From Pseudomonas mandelii (lineage in GTDB: Bacteria; Pseudomonadota; Gammaproteobacteria; Pseudomonadales; Pseudomonadaceae), in NCBI RefSeq assembly GCF_024138395.1, contig NZ_JAMYDU010000018.1, positions 42,749-106,748 of the forward strand: a DNA stretch of 64,000 nt, in the 5' to 3' direction. A program made the position numbers and the translations under genes. The notes below the pieces were generated by a model that was not told the DNA's origin, ran no database searches, and saw only the letters and a program-made list of their open reading frames with translations. The first letter of the stretch is position 1. Each line of letters starts with the position of its first letter. This document shows positions 33,623-42,404 of this stretch, in pieces.

Positions 33623-35643
33623 TGGCGAACTTACAACAAAGCATGAGTCTGACGAACATTCAGACCACGGTGAACATGTCCGTGGTCGTGATTAATGCCC
33701 AGAAGCTGGACACCCAGCTCAAGGGCATCAAGGCCAGGATCGGCGCATTCAAGAAAAGCATCGATGACAGTCTTGGCACTCTCGATGCGGGCGCTTTCAT
33801 CAGTGGGGGCGGGCTGCTGGAACCCTTCATCAACGGCATCAAAAAGGCAATCAAGGCAGAAGATGAACTCGAGGGAAAATCCAATAAAACCACGACGCTG
33901 AAAGCGCCTGAGGTGTCGCTCGGTAATACAGCGACCAACCTCAAGCAGTTCAACGATGCGGTAGACGGTATTTCCTTGAAAATGGGGCAGGCGCTGCTGC
34001 CGGCCGTCAACAGTGTGGTCACCGGCCTCATGCCGTTGATCACTGCCGTTGGCGAATTTGTCGCCAATAATCCTTCACTGGTCGAAGGGTTGGCGGCGGC
34101 AGCCGTTGCCTTTACGGTGGTCACCGCAGGGGCCATGGGGCTCGTTGCTGTGATGGGGCTGCTGACTTCGCCGATTGGCATTGTCGCGGCAGTGATCGCC
34201 CTGACAGCGGGTTTGATTGTGGCTTACTGGAAGCCGATATCGGGATTCTTCAAAGGTATCTGGCAAGCGATGCAAGGGGCGGCGGAGTCGGCGTTTGCAG
34301 CGTTCCAGAGCCTGTTCAACTGGAAGCCGCTCGAAACGTTGAAGGAGGCTTGGGCGCCGGTCAGCGGTTTCGTTTCCGAGCTGTGGGGATCGATCTCCGA
34401 CACGACGACGCAGGCCTGGGCAGGTTTCCGGGCGATCTTCGAGTGGTCGCCCGAAGCGTTGATCGAAGCTGCGTGGGCACCGATCAGTGGCTTTTTCGGT
34501 TCGCTCTGGCAGGAAATAAAAAACCTGTCCGCACCGATCGGCGATTTTTTCAAGACGCTGTTCTCCTGGCATCCGTTCGTCATCGTTGCCAGCAATTGGC
34601 AGCCGCTGGTGGGGTTGTTTTCCGCGGTCTGGGATTTGCTCAGGGCCTTGGCAGTGCCGGCGATGAGTTTTCTCAAGAAGCTCTTTGACTGGAACGTGCT
34701 GGACAACGTCGCCCGTACCTGGCAACCGCTGGTTGCGTTTTTTTCGGCGACATGGGATGTGCTTCGTGCGCTGGCCGCGTTGGCGATCGATTTTCTCAAA
34801 GGCCTGTTCGACTGGTCACCGACGCAGATGTTTCGTGCAGCCTGGGACCCGGTGAGCAATTACTTCTCGGGGATGTGGCAAAACCTGCAAGTGCAGGCGC
34901 AACCGGCGGTGGATTTTTTCAAAGGCCTGTTCGACTGGTCGCCGTCTGAGGTGTTCCGTGTAGCTTGGGACCCGGTGAGCATTTACTTCTCGGGGATGTG
35001 GCAGAGCCTGCAGCTGCAGGCGCAACCGACGATGGATTTTTTCAAAGGCCTGTTCGACTGGTCGCCGTCTGAAGTGTTTCGTGCAGCCTGGGATCCGGTG
35101 AGCAATTACTTCTCGGGGATGTGGCAAAACCTGCAAGTGCTGGCGCAACCGACAGTGGATTACTTCAAGGGACTCTTTGATTGGTCACCCTTGGACATGT
35201 TCAAGGCAGGTTGGGAGCCGGTCACCGAGTGGTTCTCCACTTGGTGGGGCAAGCTGCAAGAACTGATCGCGCCGATCAAGGAAATGTTCAACGGTGGTTT
35301 TGGTGGTTTCATTGCCAGTGTCACCGGTCAGGTCGAAGGCCTGACCGCAGCGCAACAGAAAACCAATGCCGAAGGCAAGGGCGAGCTCTCACCTGCGTTC
35401 TTTGGTGCCAGCAATGACACGGCGCTGCTGCCGAACAACCTGGCCCAAGGCTCCAACGCTTTGGTGCAGCAAACCGCCGCCAATAACCGCACGCAACTCG
35501 AAGGCGGCCTGACCGTGCGCTTCGAAAACGCGCCGGCCGGGCTGCGCACCGATCAACCGCAAACCAATCAACCGGGGCTGTCGCTCAATTCGCGCATCGG
35601 CTATCGCTCGCTGTCTCTGGGAGGTTCCAATGAACTGGCGTGA
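33622..35643 (+). CDS. Tail 2: tape measure protein with eight 41-residue repeats
   Basis: The 673-residue protein has an N-terminal helical part, a hydrophobic segment of about 70 residues (about 125-198, VEGLAAAAVAFTVVTAG... SPIGIVAAVIALTAG), and then eight tandem repeats of about 41 residues with the pattern F-K-x-L-F-D-W-S-P and W-x-P-V-x-x-x-F-x-x-x-W (about 228-554). I start at the ATG at 33622, which overlaps the chaperone stop; a GTG one codon earlier is also in frame. As tape measure length sets tail length, repeat number could tune tail length. Confidence 0.9.
   Translation: MANLQQSMSLTNIQTTVNMSVVVINAQKLDTQLKGIKARIGAFKKSIDDSLGTLDAGAFISGGGLLEPFINGIKKAIKAEDELEGKSNKTTTLKAPEVSLGNTATNLKQFNDAVDGISLKMGQALLPAVNSVVTGLMPLITAVGEFVANNPSLVEGLAAAAVAFTVVTAGAMGLVAVMGLLTSPIGIVAAVIALTAGLIVAYWKPISGFFKGIWQAMQGAAESAFAAFQSLFNWKPLETLKEAWAPVSGFVSELWGSISDTTTQAWAGFRAIFEWSPEALIEAAWAPISGFFGSLWQEIKNLSAPIGDFFKTLFSWHPFVIVASNWQPLVGLFSAVWDLLRALAVPAMSFLKKLFDWNVLDNVARTWQPLVAFFSATWDVLRALAALAIDFLKGLFDWSPTQMFRAAWDPVSNYFSGMWQNLQVQAQPAVDFFKGLFDWSPSEVFRVAWDPVSIYFSGMWQSLQLQAQPTMDFFKGLFDWSPSEVFRAAWDPVSNYFSGMWQNLQVLAQPTVDYFKGLFDWSPLDMFKAGWEPVTEWFSTWWGKLQELIAPIKEMFNGGFGGFIASVTGQVEGLTAAQQKTNAEGKGELSPAFFGASNDTALLPNNLAQGSNALVQQTAANNRTQLEGGLTVRFENAPAGLRTDQPQTNQPGLSLNSRIGYRSLSLGGSNELA
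34303..35283 (+). repeat. Tandem 123-bp coding repeats in the tail-2 tape measure
   Basis: Eight copies encode a 41-residue unit (one copy has 40). The last copies are nearly identical in DNA: GGCCTGTTCGACTGGTC starts at 34801, 34924 and 35047, exactly 123 bases apart, with a diverged copy at 35170. The first four copies are diverged in sequence, so the array seems to be expanding at its 3' part. Confidence 0.9.
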
Positions 35644-36868
35644 CCGTTTGTTGCCGGCATCCTTTCGCGGTGTCGGTTTTTGGGTCGATCAGGCGAAAAC
35701 CCCGGTCGGCCACAAGGGCCAACTGCACGAGTATCCACAACGTGACCAGCCGTTTTTCGAGGGGCTTGGCCAGCAGGCGAAAATCCACGATCTGACGGCC
35801 TTCATCGTCGGCGCCGATTGCCTGGAGCAGCGCGACAAACTGCTCAAGGCGCTGGAGCAGGGCAGTGGTGAACTGGTCCACCCGTGGTTGGGGCGGATGC
35901 AAGTCAAGGTCGGCGAGTGCGACATGACCCAGACCCGCCAGGACGGCGGGCTGGTGACCTTTGCCCTGAAGTTCTACCCCGATCAACCGCTGCAATTTCC
36001 GACGGCCACGGTCAGCACGCAAAAGCTGCTGCTGTCATCGGCGGACACGCTGCTGGGGTCGGCGGTGGCGCGTTTCGAACAGGCCATGACCCTGATCAAG
36101 GCTGCGCGGATCGGCATCGCCAATCTGCGCAACAGCCTGACCGGGGTCTATGAAGTGATCCAGGAACAGCTCAAACCGTTGATCGAGGAGTACCGGCAAA
36201 TCAGCGAGCTGGTCAAGGCGGTCAAGGAATTGCCCAAGGAAGTGGCGGCGGAATTCAAGGGATTGCTCGGCGATATCAAATCGCTCAAGGACTTCGCGAA
36301 GGAGGGCTATCGTGGCGTGATTGCCAACGTTTCCCAGCAGGTCGAAGCCATCCGCAAGGCCGATGCACCGAAGCTCACCACCGGCAAGGACACCACGGCG
36401 GCGGCGCAAGCCATGGCCGATCTGGTGCAGGACACGCTGCTGGTGAAGGTGGCGCAATGGGTCGCCTCGATGCCAGTGGCGTCGACGCCGGTGAAACTGA
36501 CGTCACAGCCGTCGCTGGATCATCAGACTCAGCAGCCGGTCACCCGTCAGGAAGTGCCGGTCACCGACGATCTGCAGTTGTTGCAAAAGGAGTTGAACGA
36601 AGCGATCCAACTGGCGCTGAACAAGGCCAATCCCGCGCACTATCAGGCCATCAACGATGTGAAGCAGAGCTTGAATGCGCACCTCAAGGCGGTGGCATCG
36701 TCCGGCGTGCGGCTGGTCAGTAAATCCTTTCAGGAAAGCTTGCCCGCTGTCGTCGTGGCCTATCGGCAATTCGCCGACGCGACGCGGGTCACCGAAGTGA
36801 CTCAGCGCAACGGCATTGCCCATCCGTTGTTCCTGCCGCCGAACGGCGTGAAAGTCTCCGGGGAGTGA
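35630..36868 (+). CDS. Tail 2: Mu gpN-like baseplate protein (DNA circulation domain)
   Basis: The 412-residue protein has the 'DNA circularisation' N-terminal domain (WRDRLLPASFRGVGFWVD, then HEYPQRDQPFFEGLGQQAKIHDLTAFIVG) found in Mu gpN, a tail/baseplate protein despite the name. The rest is helical with coiled-coil character. It overlaps the end of the tape measure gene by 14 bases. Confidence 0.9.
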   Translation: MNWRDRLLPASFRGVGFWVDQAKTPVGHKGQLHEYPQRDQPFFEGLGQQAKIHDLTAFIVGADCLEQRDKLLKALEQGSGELVHPWLGRMQVKVGECDMTQTRQDGGLVTFALKFYPDQPLQFPTATVSTQKLLLSSADTLLGSAVARFEQAMTLIKAARIGIANLRNSLTGVYEVIQEQLKPLIEEYRQISELVKAVKELPKEVAAEFKGLLGDIKSLKDFAKEGYRGVIANVSQQVEAIRKADAPKLTTGKDTTAAAQAMADLVQDTLLVKVAQWVASMPVASTPVKLTSQPSLDHQTQQPVTRQEVPVTDDLQLLQKELNEAIQLALNKANPAHYQAINDVKQSLNAHLKAVASSGVRLVSKSFQESLPAVVVAYRQFADATRVTEVTQRNGIAHPLFLPPNGVKVSGE

Positions 36869-36871
36869 ACC

Positions 36872-37915
36872 ATGAACGAGATGGATAACCGGGTCACCCT
36901 GACCGTCGGCGGCCTGGAATACGGTGGCTGGAAAAGCGTGGAAATCACTGCGGATCTGGAGCGTCAGTTCCGCACTTTTAAACTCAACATCACCTGGCAA
37001 TGGCCGGGGCAGACCGTGGACAAACGGATTCAGCCCGGTGACGCCTGTGAAGTGCGCATCGGCCAGGATCTGGTGCTGACCGGGTATGTGTTCAAGGCCC
37101 CGATCAGTTATGACGGGCGGCAGATCAGCCTGAACATCGAAGGCAGTTCCTGCACCCAGGATCTGGTGGATTGCGCCGCGACCAACCGCCCGAACCAATG
37201 GCATGAGCAATCACTGTTGAGCATCGTCGAAGCGCTGGCGATCACCTACAAGGTCTTTGTGGTCAGCGAAATTCCCGAGACCGCTCGGCTCAGCAGTCAC
37301 ACCATCGTGCCGGGGGAAACGGTGTTTCAATCCATCGACCGTTTGCTGACATTGTTCCGGGTGTTTTCTACCGATGATGCCCAAGGCCGGCTGGTGCTGG
37401 CCCGGCCTGGCAGTGGTGGCCGGGCCAGCGATGCGCTGGAGTTGGGCAAGAACATTCTGTCGGCCAACGCGCCGATGGATTACAGCCAGGTGTTCTCCGA
37501 ATACCGGGTAATCGGTCAGCACAAGGGCACGGACAAGAAGAGCGGGGCAGCGGTCAGCGAGGTTGAATCGGTGTCCGCCGACCTGAGCTACAAACGTCGA
37601 CGGGTCACGGTGATCAACGAAGGCATGCAGATCAATCCCGATCTCGCCTTGCAACGGGCCAACTGGGAAAGCGCCACCCGCGTGGGCAAGGCCAAAGCCA
37701 CCACCTATCAGGTGCAGGGCTGGCGGCAATCGAACGGCGATTTGTGGCGTCACAACACGCAGGTCAGGGTCAAGGATCCGGTGCTGGGGTTTGATGACGA
37801 CATGCTGATCTCCAAGGTGACTTACTCGCTGTCGGCGCAAGGTTCGGTCACCACCCTGCAAGTGGCACCGCCGCATACCTTTGACGCCAATCCAGAGCCC
37901 CCCAGGAAAACCTGA
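36872..37915 (+). CDS. Tail 2: Mu gpP-like baseplate hub
   Basis: The 347-residue protein corresponds to Mu gp44/P, a T4 gp27-like hub trimer that carries the spike. Family features are the beginning VTLTVGGLEYGGWKSVEIT and VKDPVLGFDDDMLISKVTYSLS near the end. It occupies the same functional place as gpD in tail 1. A large inverted repeat follows. Confidence 0.9.
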   Translation: MNEMDNRVTLTVGGLEYGGWKSVEITADLERQFRTFKLNITWQWPGQTVDKRIQPGDACEVRIGQDLVLTGYVFKAPISYDGRQISLNIEGSSCTQDLVDCAATNRPNQWHEQSLLSIVEALAITYKVFVVSEIPETARLSSHTIVPGETVFQSIDRLLTLFRVFSTDDAQGRLVLARPGSGGRASDALELGKNILSANAPMDYSQVFSEYRVIGQHKGTDKKSGAAVSEVESVSADLSYKRRRVTVINEGMQINPDLALQRANWESATRVGKAKATTYQVQGWRQSNGDLWRHNTQVRVKDPVLGFDDDMLISKVTYSLSAQGSVTTLQVAPPHTFDANPEPPRKT

Positions 37916-37924
37916 TAGCGCCCT

Positions 37925-38001
37925 AAAAGATCGCAGCCTTCGGCAGCTCCTACAGGTGTACGCCGATCCCCTGTAGGAGCTGCCGAAGGCTGCGATCTTT
38001 T
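37925..38001. repeat. Long inverted repeat (31-base arms) between hub and spike of tail 2
   Basis: Arms that start AAAAGATCGCAGCCTTCGGC and their complement enclose a 15-base loop. This is the 'GTAGGAGCTGCCGAAGGCTGC' class of Pseudomonas intergenic repeat and would form a very stable hairpin in the transcript. It separates two essential baseplate genes. Confidence 0.88.
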
Positions 38002-38074
38002 GGCGACCTCTGTCGCGATAGAGCTATTCAGGTCAATTGCGTGGGATCGACCTCGCTCCTCCAAGGAATTCAAT

Positions 38075-38584
38075 ATGAGCCTACTGACACGCCTCCTGGC
38101 GCGCGGCACTGTCGTGCTCGCCAATTCGGCCACCAAGCTTCAATCGCTGCAAATGCGCCTTACCGCCGGCGAAGTGAACGATGACATGGAGCACTTCGAA
38201 CCCTACGGTTTCACCAGCAATCCGCTGGCCGGCGCCGAAGGTATCGCCACCTTTCTGGGCGGTGATCGCTCCCACGCCATCGTGCTGGTGGTCGCCGACC
38301 GTCGCTATCGTCTTCAGTCCCTGGCCGCTGGCGAAGTGGCGATCTACACCGACGAAGGCGACAAAATTCACTTCAAGCGCGGGCGGATCATCGACATCGA
38401 AACCGCCACCCTGAATATCCGCGCCAGCAGCGCCGTGAACATCGATACACCGACCCTGACCCAGACCGGCAAGATCGTCTCCCAACGCGATCAGATTGCC
38501 GGCGGCATCAGCCAGATCAAACACGTGCATGTCGGCGTTCAAACAGGCAACGGCCAGACCGGCATACCGGCAGGAGGGCAGTGA
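38075..38584 (+). CDS. Tail 2: baseplate spike, Mu gp45-like
   Basis: Mu gp45 is the trimeric central spike. The 169-residue protein has the N-terminal OB-like domain (MEHFEPYGFTSNPLAGAEG, then GDRSHAIVLVVADRRYRL) and a short beta-helix. It ends with His150-Val-His152 in SQIKHVHVG, the likely iron-binding apex. The start MSLLTRLLARG follows AAGGA. The next gene overlaps its stop. Confidence 0.9.
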   Translation: MSLLTRLLARGTVVLANSATKLQSLQMRLTAGEVNDDMEHFEPYGFTSNPLAGAEGIATFLGGDRSHAIVLVVADRRYRLQSLAAGEVAIYTDEGDKIHFKRGRIIDIETATLNIRASSAVNIDTPTLTQTGKIVSQRDQIAGGISQIKHVHVGVQTGNGQTGIPAGGQ

Positions 38585-38982
38585 TGTTCATCAGCCAAAA
38601 CCTGCATGCCGCACTGACCCGTTCAGTGCTGATCAGCCTGTTCACCTGGCGCCGCGCCGCCGATGACGATGCCCTCGACGACGAAGAACGTTTCGGCTGG
38701 TGGGGCGACACGTTTCCCACCGTCGCCGACGACCGCATCGGTTCGCGGCTGTGGCTGCTGCGCCGGGTCAAGCTGACCCGACAAACCCAGATGGACGCCG
38801 AATTCTATGCCCGCGAAGCCCTGCAATGGCTGATCGACGACGGCCATTGCAGCGCCATCGACATCATCAGCGAACGCCTCGACGCCCAGCGCCTGAACCT
38901 GCGCACGGTCCTGACCCTGGCCGACGGCGAGCGCCTGGACATCAACCCTGATAACAGTTGGCAGGTGATCTATGCCGTTTGA
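38584..38982 (+). CDS. Tail 2: baseplate wedge, Mu gp46-like
   Basis: The gp46 family (gpW/gp25-like) wedge protein has 132 residues from the ATG that overlaps the gp45 stop. It shows ERFGWWGDTFPTVADDRIGSRLWLL, the clear family signature, and ends NSWQVIYAV. It overlaps gp47 by eleven bases. Confidence 0.9.
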   Translation: MFISQNLHAALTRSVLISLFTWRRAADDDALDDEERFGWWGDTFPTVADDRIGSRLWLLRRVKLTRQTQMDAEFYAREALQWLIDDGHCSAIDIISERLDAQRLNLRTVLTLADGERLDINPDNSWQVIYAV

Positions 38983-40015
38983 AACCCCTTCGCTGCCGGT
39001 GCTGATCAAGCGCACCCAAAGCGACCTGGCCAGCGATTCGCTGCGCCAGTCCGATGCGCAAGTGCTCGCCCGCACCCTTGGTGGCGCCGCCTATGGCCTG
39101 TATGGCTACCTGGACTGGATCGCCGAGCAGATCCTCCCGGACAAGGCCGATGAATCGACCCTGGAACGGATCGCCGCACTGCGTCTGAACCAGCCGCGCA
39201 AACCCGCACAAGCGGCCAGCGGCAGCGTCAGCTTTACCGCCAGCGCCGGTGCAGTGCTGGACGTCGACACCCTGCTGCAATCAAGCGACGGTCGCACTTA
39301 CAAAGTGACCGCCGCGCGCACCACCAGCAACGGCCTCAATACCACCACCATCGCCGCGCTCGAGGCCGGCAGCCTGGGTAATGCCGAGGCCGGTCTGGCG
39401 CTGATTCCGGTGCAACCGATTGCCGGCATTGTCGGCAACAGTTTCACGGTGCTGGCGCCGGGGCTCAGCGGCGGTGTGGCGCGAGAAAGCCTGGAATCGC
39501 TGCGTTCGCGGGTGATCCGCTCCTACCGCATCATCCCCCACGGCGGTTCGGCGCAAGACTATGAAACCTGGGCCCTGGAGTGCCCCGGCGTGACCCGCGC
39601 CTGGTGCCGTGGCGGGTTGTTGGGGCCGGGCACGGTCAGCCTGTTCATCATGCGCGACGACGACCCGCAACCGGTGCCGAACGACGAGCAACTGGCCGAA
39701 GTCCAGGCCTACATCGAGCCTCTGCGCCCGGTCACCGCCGAGGTGCATGTGCAGCGACCGGTTCAGGTGCCAGTGGTCTATCACCTGACGCTGACCCCCG
39801 ACACCACCGCCATACGCGCCGCTGTTGAAGCGCAACTGCGAGACCTGCATAACCGTGAAGCCGACCTCGGCCAGAAGTTGTTGATCAGTCATATCCGTGA
39901 AGCGATCAGCAGCACCAGCGGCGAAAACGACCACGTACTCACTTCGCCTGCCGCGGATGTCGAAACCGAGCGCAATGAGCTGCTGACCTACGGAGGTTGC
40001 GTATGGGGGGCATAA
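38972..40015 (+). CDS. Tail 2: baseplate J-like protein, Mu gp47
   Basis: The 347-residue baseplate J family protein has MPFETPSLPVLIKRTQSDL at the start, and GVARESLESLRSRVIRSYRIIPHGGSAQDYETWA, the J-family core. It is the functional match of gpJ in tail 1 but with different sequence, confirming independent origins of the two modules. Confidence 0.92.
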   Translation: MPFETPSLPVLIKRTQSDLASDSLRQSDAQVLARTLGGAAYGLYGYLDWIAEQILPDKADESTLERIAALRLNQPRKPAQAASGSVSFTASAGAVLDVDTLLQSSDGRTYKVTAARTTSNGLNTTTIAALEAGSLGNAEAGLALIPVQPIAGIVGNSFTVLAPGLSGGVARESLESLRSRVIRSYRIIPHGGSAQDYETWALECPGVTRAWCRGGLLGPGTVSLFIMRDDDPQPVPNDEQLAEVQAYIEPLRPVTAEVHVQRPVQVPVVYHLTLTPDTTAIRAAVEAQLRDLHNREADLGQKLLISHIREAISSTSGENDHVLTSPAADVETERNELLTYGGCVWGA

Positions 40016-40602
40016 GAACCGCCGCGCAATACCACGCCCAACTGCGCAGCCTGCTGCCCAGCGGCCCGGCCTGGGACCCTGAACGAGTGCCGGAACTCGA
40101 AGAAGTCCTCGAAGGCGTCGCCCAGGAACTGGCCCGCCTCGACGCCCGCGCCGCCGACCTGCTCAACGAAATGGACCCGGCCGGGGTCAGTGAACTGGTG
40201 CCCGACTGGGAGCAAGTGATGAACCTGCCCGACCCGTGCTTGGGCGCTACGCCACTGTTCGATGACCGCCGCCTCGCGGTACGTCGCCGCCTGCTCGCGG
40301 TCGGCAGCCAGGCCGTAGGCTACTACCTCGAAATCGCCAAAAGCCAGGGTTACCCGAACGCCACCATCACCGAACTGGAAGCCCCGCGCATGGGCCGCTC
40401 GCGTTTCGGCGCGGCGCACTGGGGCACGTGGGAAGCCCAGTTCATGTGGACGCTCAACACCGGCGGCCGCCTGCTACTGGGTCGTCGCTTTGGCGCCAGC
40501 TACTGGGGCGAGCGCTTCGGCGTGAACCCGGGCTCGGCACTGGAGTGCCTGATCCACCGCAGCGCACCGGCGCATACCAAGGTGCACATCAATTATGACT
40601 AG
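40003..40602 (+). CDS. Tail 2: Mu gp48-like tail protein (YmfQ / DUF2313)
   Basis: The gp48 family links wedge and fibre. I start at ATG 40003, which has CGGAGG eight bases upstream, giving 199 residues; a TTG two codons earlier is also open. Family stretches are LRSLLPSGPAWD near the start and MGRSRFGAAHWGTWEAQFMWTL. It is followed after eleven bases by the first of three fibres. Confidence 0.9.
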   Translation: MGGIRTAAQYHAQLRSLLPSGPAWDPERVPELEEVLEGVAQELARLDARAADLLNEMDPAGVSELVPDWEQVMNLPDPCLGATPLFDDRRLAVRRRLLAVGSQAVGYYLEIAKSQGYPNATITELEAPRMGRSRFGAAHWGTWEAQFMWTLNTGGRLLLGRRFGASYWGERFGVNPGSALECLIHRSAPAHTKVHINYD

Positions 40603-40613
40603 GGAGTAGAGGG

Positions 40614-41765
40614 ATGGATTATCCGAAAAGTGTGCCCAGCGCCGGGTTGGTGAATGGGAAATTTGTGGATGAGAACCCGCTGACCGGGACGCCGGGGTCG
40701 TTGATCCCGGCGGATTGGGGGAATGGGGTGACGGAGGAAATAGTAAACGTCATCAAGGCCGGGGATTTGACGCCGGATGAGACGAATTACAAACAACTGC
40801 TGCAAGCCATTCAGAGCATTTCGGCCAAGGGCTGGAATCTGGATTCGGCGCTGCCGATTGGGTCGTTGCCACCGGCTACGGTGGCCACGGCTGATGGGCG
40901 TTTGGCGGTGACGCCGGTCGCCGCGGCTACGAATGGTGGCAAAGTTTCGATTCCGGCGGGGGTATTTGTCAGTATCGGACAGGAAGTCGTTGCGGGCCAG
41001 TTGGGCCGTCCTCGAACGTTTACGACTCAAGCATGGAGCAGTGCGGATCTGTTGCCGATGTCCAGTTATTTTCTTCGGGTCCAAGTGAGCGGCGATGCCC
41101 TGACTTTTTACATGCAGCGCGGTGCTTTGTATGACGCGCAACCTGAGGGGCTGAAGGGCACCGTCAATGGCGCGGCAGGCGGTGGTTTCCAGTCCACGCC
41201 GCTGGATATGTGTATCGCATGGGTTGTGACGGCAGCCCCGGGCACGACGCCAGTGATACGACTGATCTACAACCGCAGCAGACTGTCCTGGACCCAGACC
41301 GTGAACGGAAATGGGGTGGTTTATCTACCGCTGGATCCCCAAGCCCGTGCTGCACGCCTTGTGGTGGGCAATCCGACGCCTCATCCAACGGCAATTACTA
41401 GCGTTTCTTTCGCGCCGGGGGGATGGGCGGGCGGCAACTACTCTTATTTATCTCCGGTTAGCACGGGGGTTAGTAATTGGGATGGTTGGGCCACAGTCGG
41501 TTCATCGGCTTGCATTTTTACAAGTAACGTCGTTAACGATGCCACGGTCTCCACCCTGACCGCTAGCTTCGACCATTCGGAGCTACGTTCGCTCTGGCAG
41601 ACGTATCAAGCCGAGCATACGTTTAACTCCGGGATCGCTACCAGTGACGAGTTGCTTTTCTCTATGGGGATCAAATTCTTCTCTCAACCTGACTATTCAA
41701 ATGGCATAGCGGTCAACTTTTCTGCTGCGGTCAACGTTAACTTTTCCTGGGAATTGATTCGATGA
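40614..41765 (+). CDS. Tail 2: fibre 1
   Basis: The 383-residue fibre begins MDYPKSVPSAGLVNGKFVDE, and its first about 65 residues are nearly the same in fibres 2 and 3, so this part must dock on the particle. The C-terminal 300 residues are different from both others (SSYFLRVQVSGDALTFYMQ, WELIR end) and must carry distinct receptor specificity. The last third looks less GC-rich than the flanking genes. The chaperone gene overlaps its stop by four bases. Confidence 0.9.
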   Translation: MDYPKSVPSAGLVNGKFVDENPLTGTPGSLIPADWGNGVTEEIVNVIKAGDLTPDETNYKQLLQAIQSISAKGWNLDSALPIGSLPPATVATADGRLAVTPVAAATNGGKVSIPAGVFVSIGQEVVAGQLGRPRTFTTQAWSSADLLPMSSYFLRVQVSGDALTFYMQRGALYDAQPEGLKGTVNGAAGGGFQSTPLDMCIAWVVTAAPGTTPVIRLIYNRSRLSWTQTVNGNGVVYLPLDPQARAARLVVGNPTPHPTAITSVSFAPGGWAGGNYSYLSPVSTGVSNWDGWATVGSSACIFTSNVVNDATVSTLTASFDHSELRSLWQTYQAEHTFNSGIATSDELLFSMGIKFFSQPDYSNGIAVNFSAAVNVNFSWELIR

Positions 41766-42277
41766 ATGTCATTCAAGAACTTCACCTGTTTGAAGACGGA
41801 CTTCGTTCCGCCCAACCTTCTCCAATCCATGGTTGGGACGGCGAAAAGTGGGTGGTGGACGGGTCGATCGTTGCCATGCTGGAGCAGGAGCAGGGCGCGG
41901 AGCTTTGCGCCAGGATTGATGCGGCCGCAGATAACGCACGAAAAGCCATGGCTGGCGACCCGCTACGCGCCGTTGAATACGCACACGCCGCCGCCGATGC
42001 CCAGGCCTTCATTGCTGAAGGCTATCCGAAAAAAGCGGTGCCGCTGTCGGTGTCCGCCTGGGTCATCAAGGGTCGAACCGCCAGACAGGCGGCCGATCAG
42101 ATCATTGCCAAGGCCGCTCAATTCCATGAGAGCCTGCTGACACTTCGAACCCTTCGGTTGAAGGCTAAAGAACAAGTCAAAGCGCAAATCGCCAAAGGCA
42201 AAACCGATCTCGCCAATCAAGTCAGTGATGAGGCGATTGCCGCTATCCGTAACGTGGTGAGCGACTTGGCTGGCTAG
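41762..42277 (+). CDS. Tail 2: fibre 1 chaperone
   Basis: The 171-residue protein (MNVIQELHLFEDGLRSAQPSP) is overlapped by the fibre 1 stop. It has a helical Ala/Lys-rich second half (ARIDAAADNARKAMAG, KAKEQVKAQIAKGKTDLAN). Its place and coupling make it the assembly protein for fibre 1. It shows little visible similarity to the two other fibre chaperones, which fits one chaperone for each fibre tip. Confidence 0.78.
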   Translation: MNVIQELHLFEDGLRSAQPSPIHGWDGEKWVVDGSIVAMLEQEQGAELCARIDAAADNARKAMAGDPLRAVEYAHAAADAQAFIAEGYPKKAVPLSVSAWVIKGRTARQAADQIIAKAAQFHESLLTLRTLRLKAKEQVKAQIAKGKTDLANQVSDEAIAAIRNVVSDLAG

Positions 42278-42302
42278 TTCATTCGAAATATCCGCTGTAC
42301 CC

Positions 42303-42332
42303 AACGCCCACTCACCCGTGGGCGTTTTTGTT
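42303..42332 (+). terminator. Intrinsic terminator between fibre 1 and fibre 2 cassettes
   Basis: AACGCCCAC-TCACC-GTGGGCGTT and a T-rich tail follow the fibre 1 chaperone. If efficient, it would make fibre 1 the main fibre and leave fibres 2 and 3 poorly expressed, unless another promoter or read-through exists. Confidence 0.82.
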
Positions 42333-42404
42333 TTTATTCAAACACGACCTGCTGCGCTGTTGTGCCAATAGCCATGCAGGGCTTTATTACAGGGAACACA
42401 AACA

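Noticed and set aside
34303..35283. CRISPR-like array suggested by regular 123-base spacing
   Set aside because: The repeats are coding, contiguous and in phase with the tape measure protein; there are no spacers and no cas genes.
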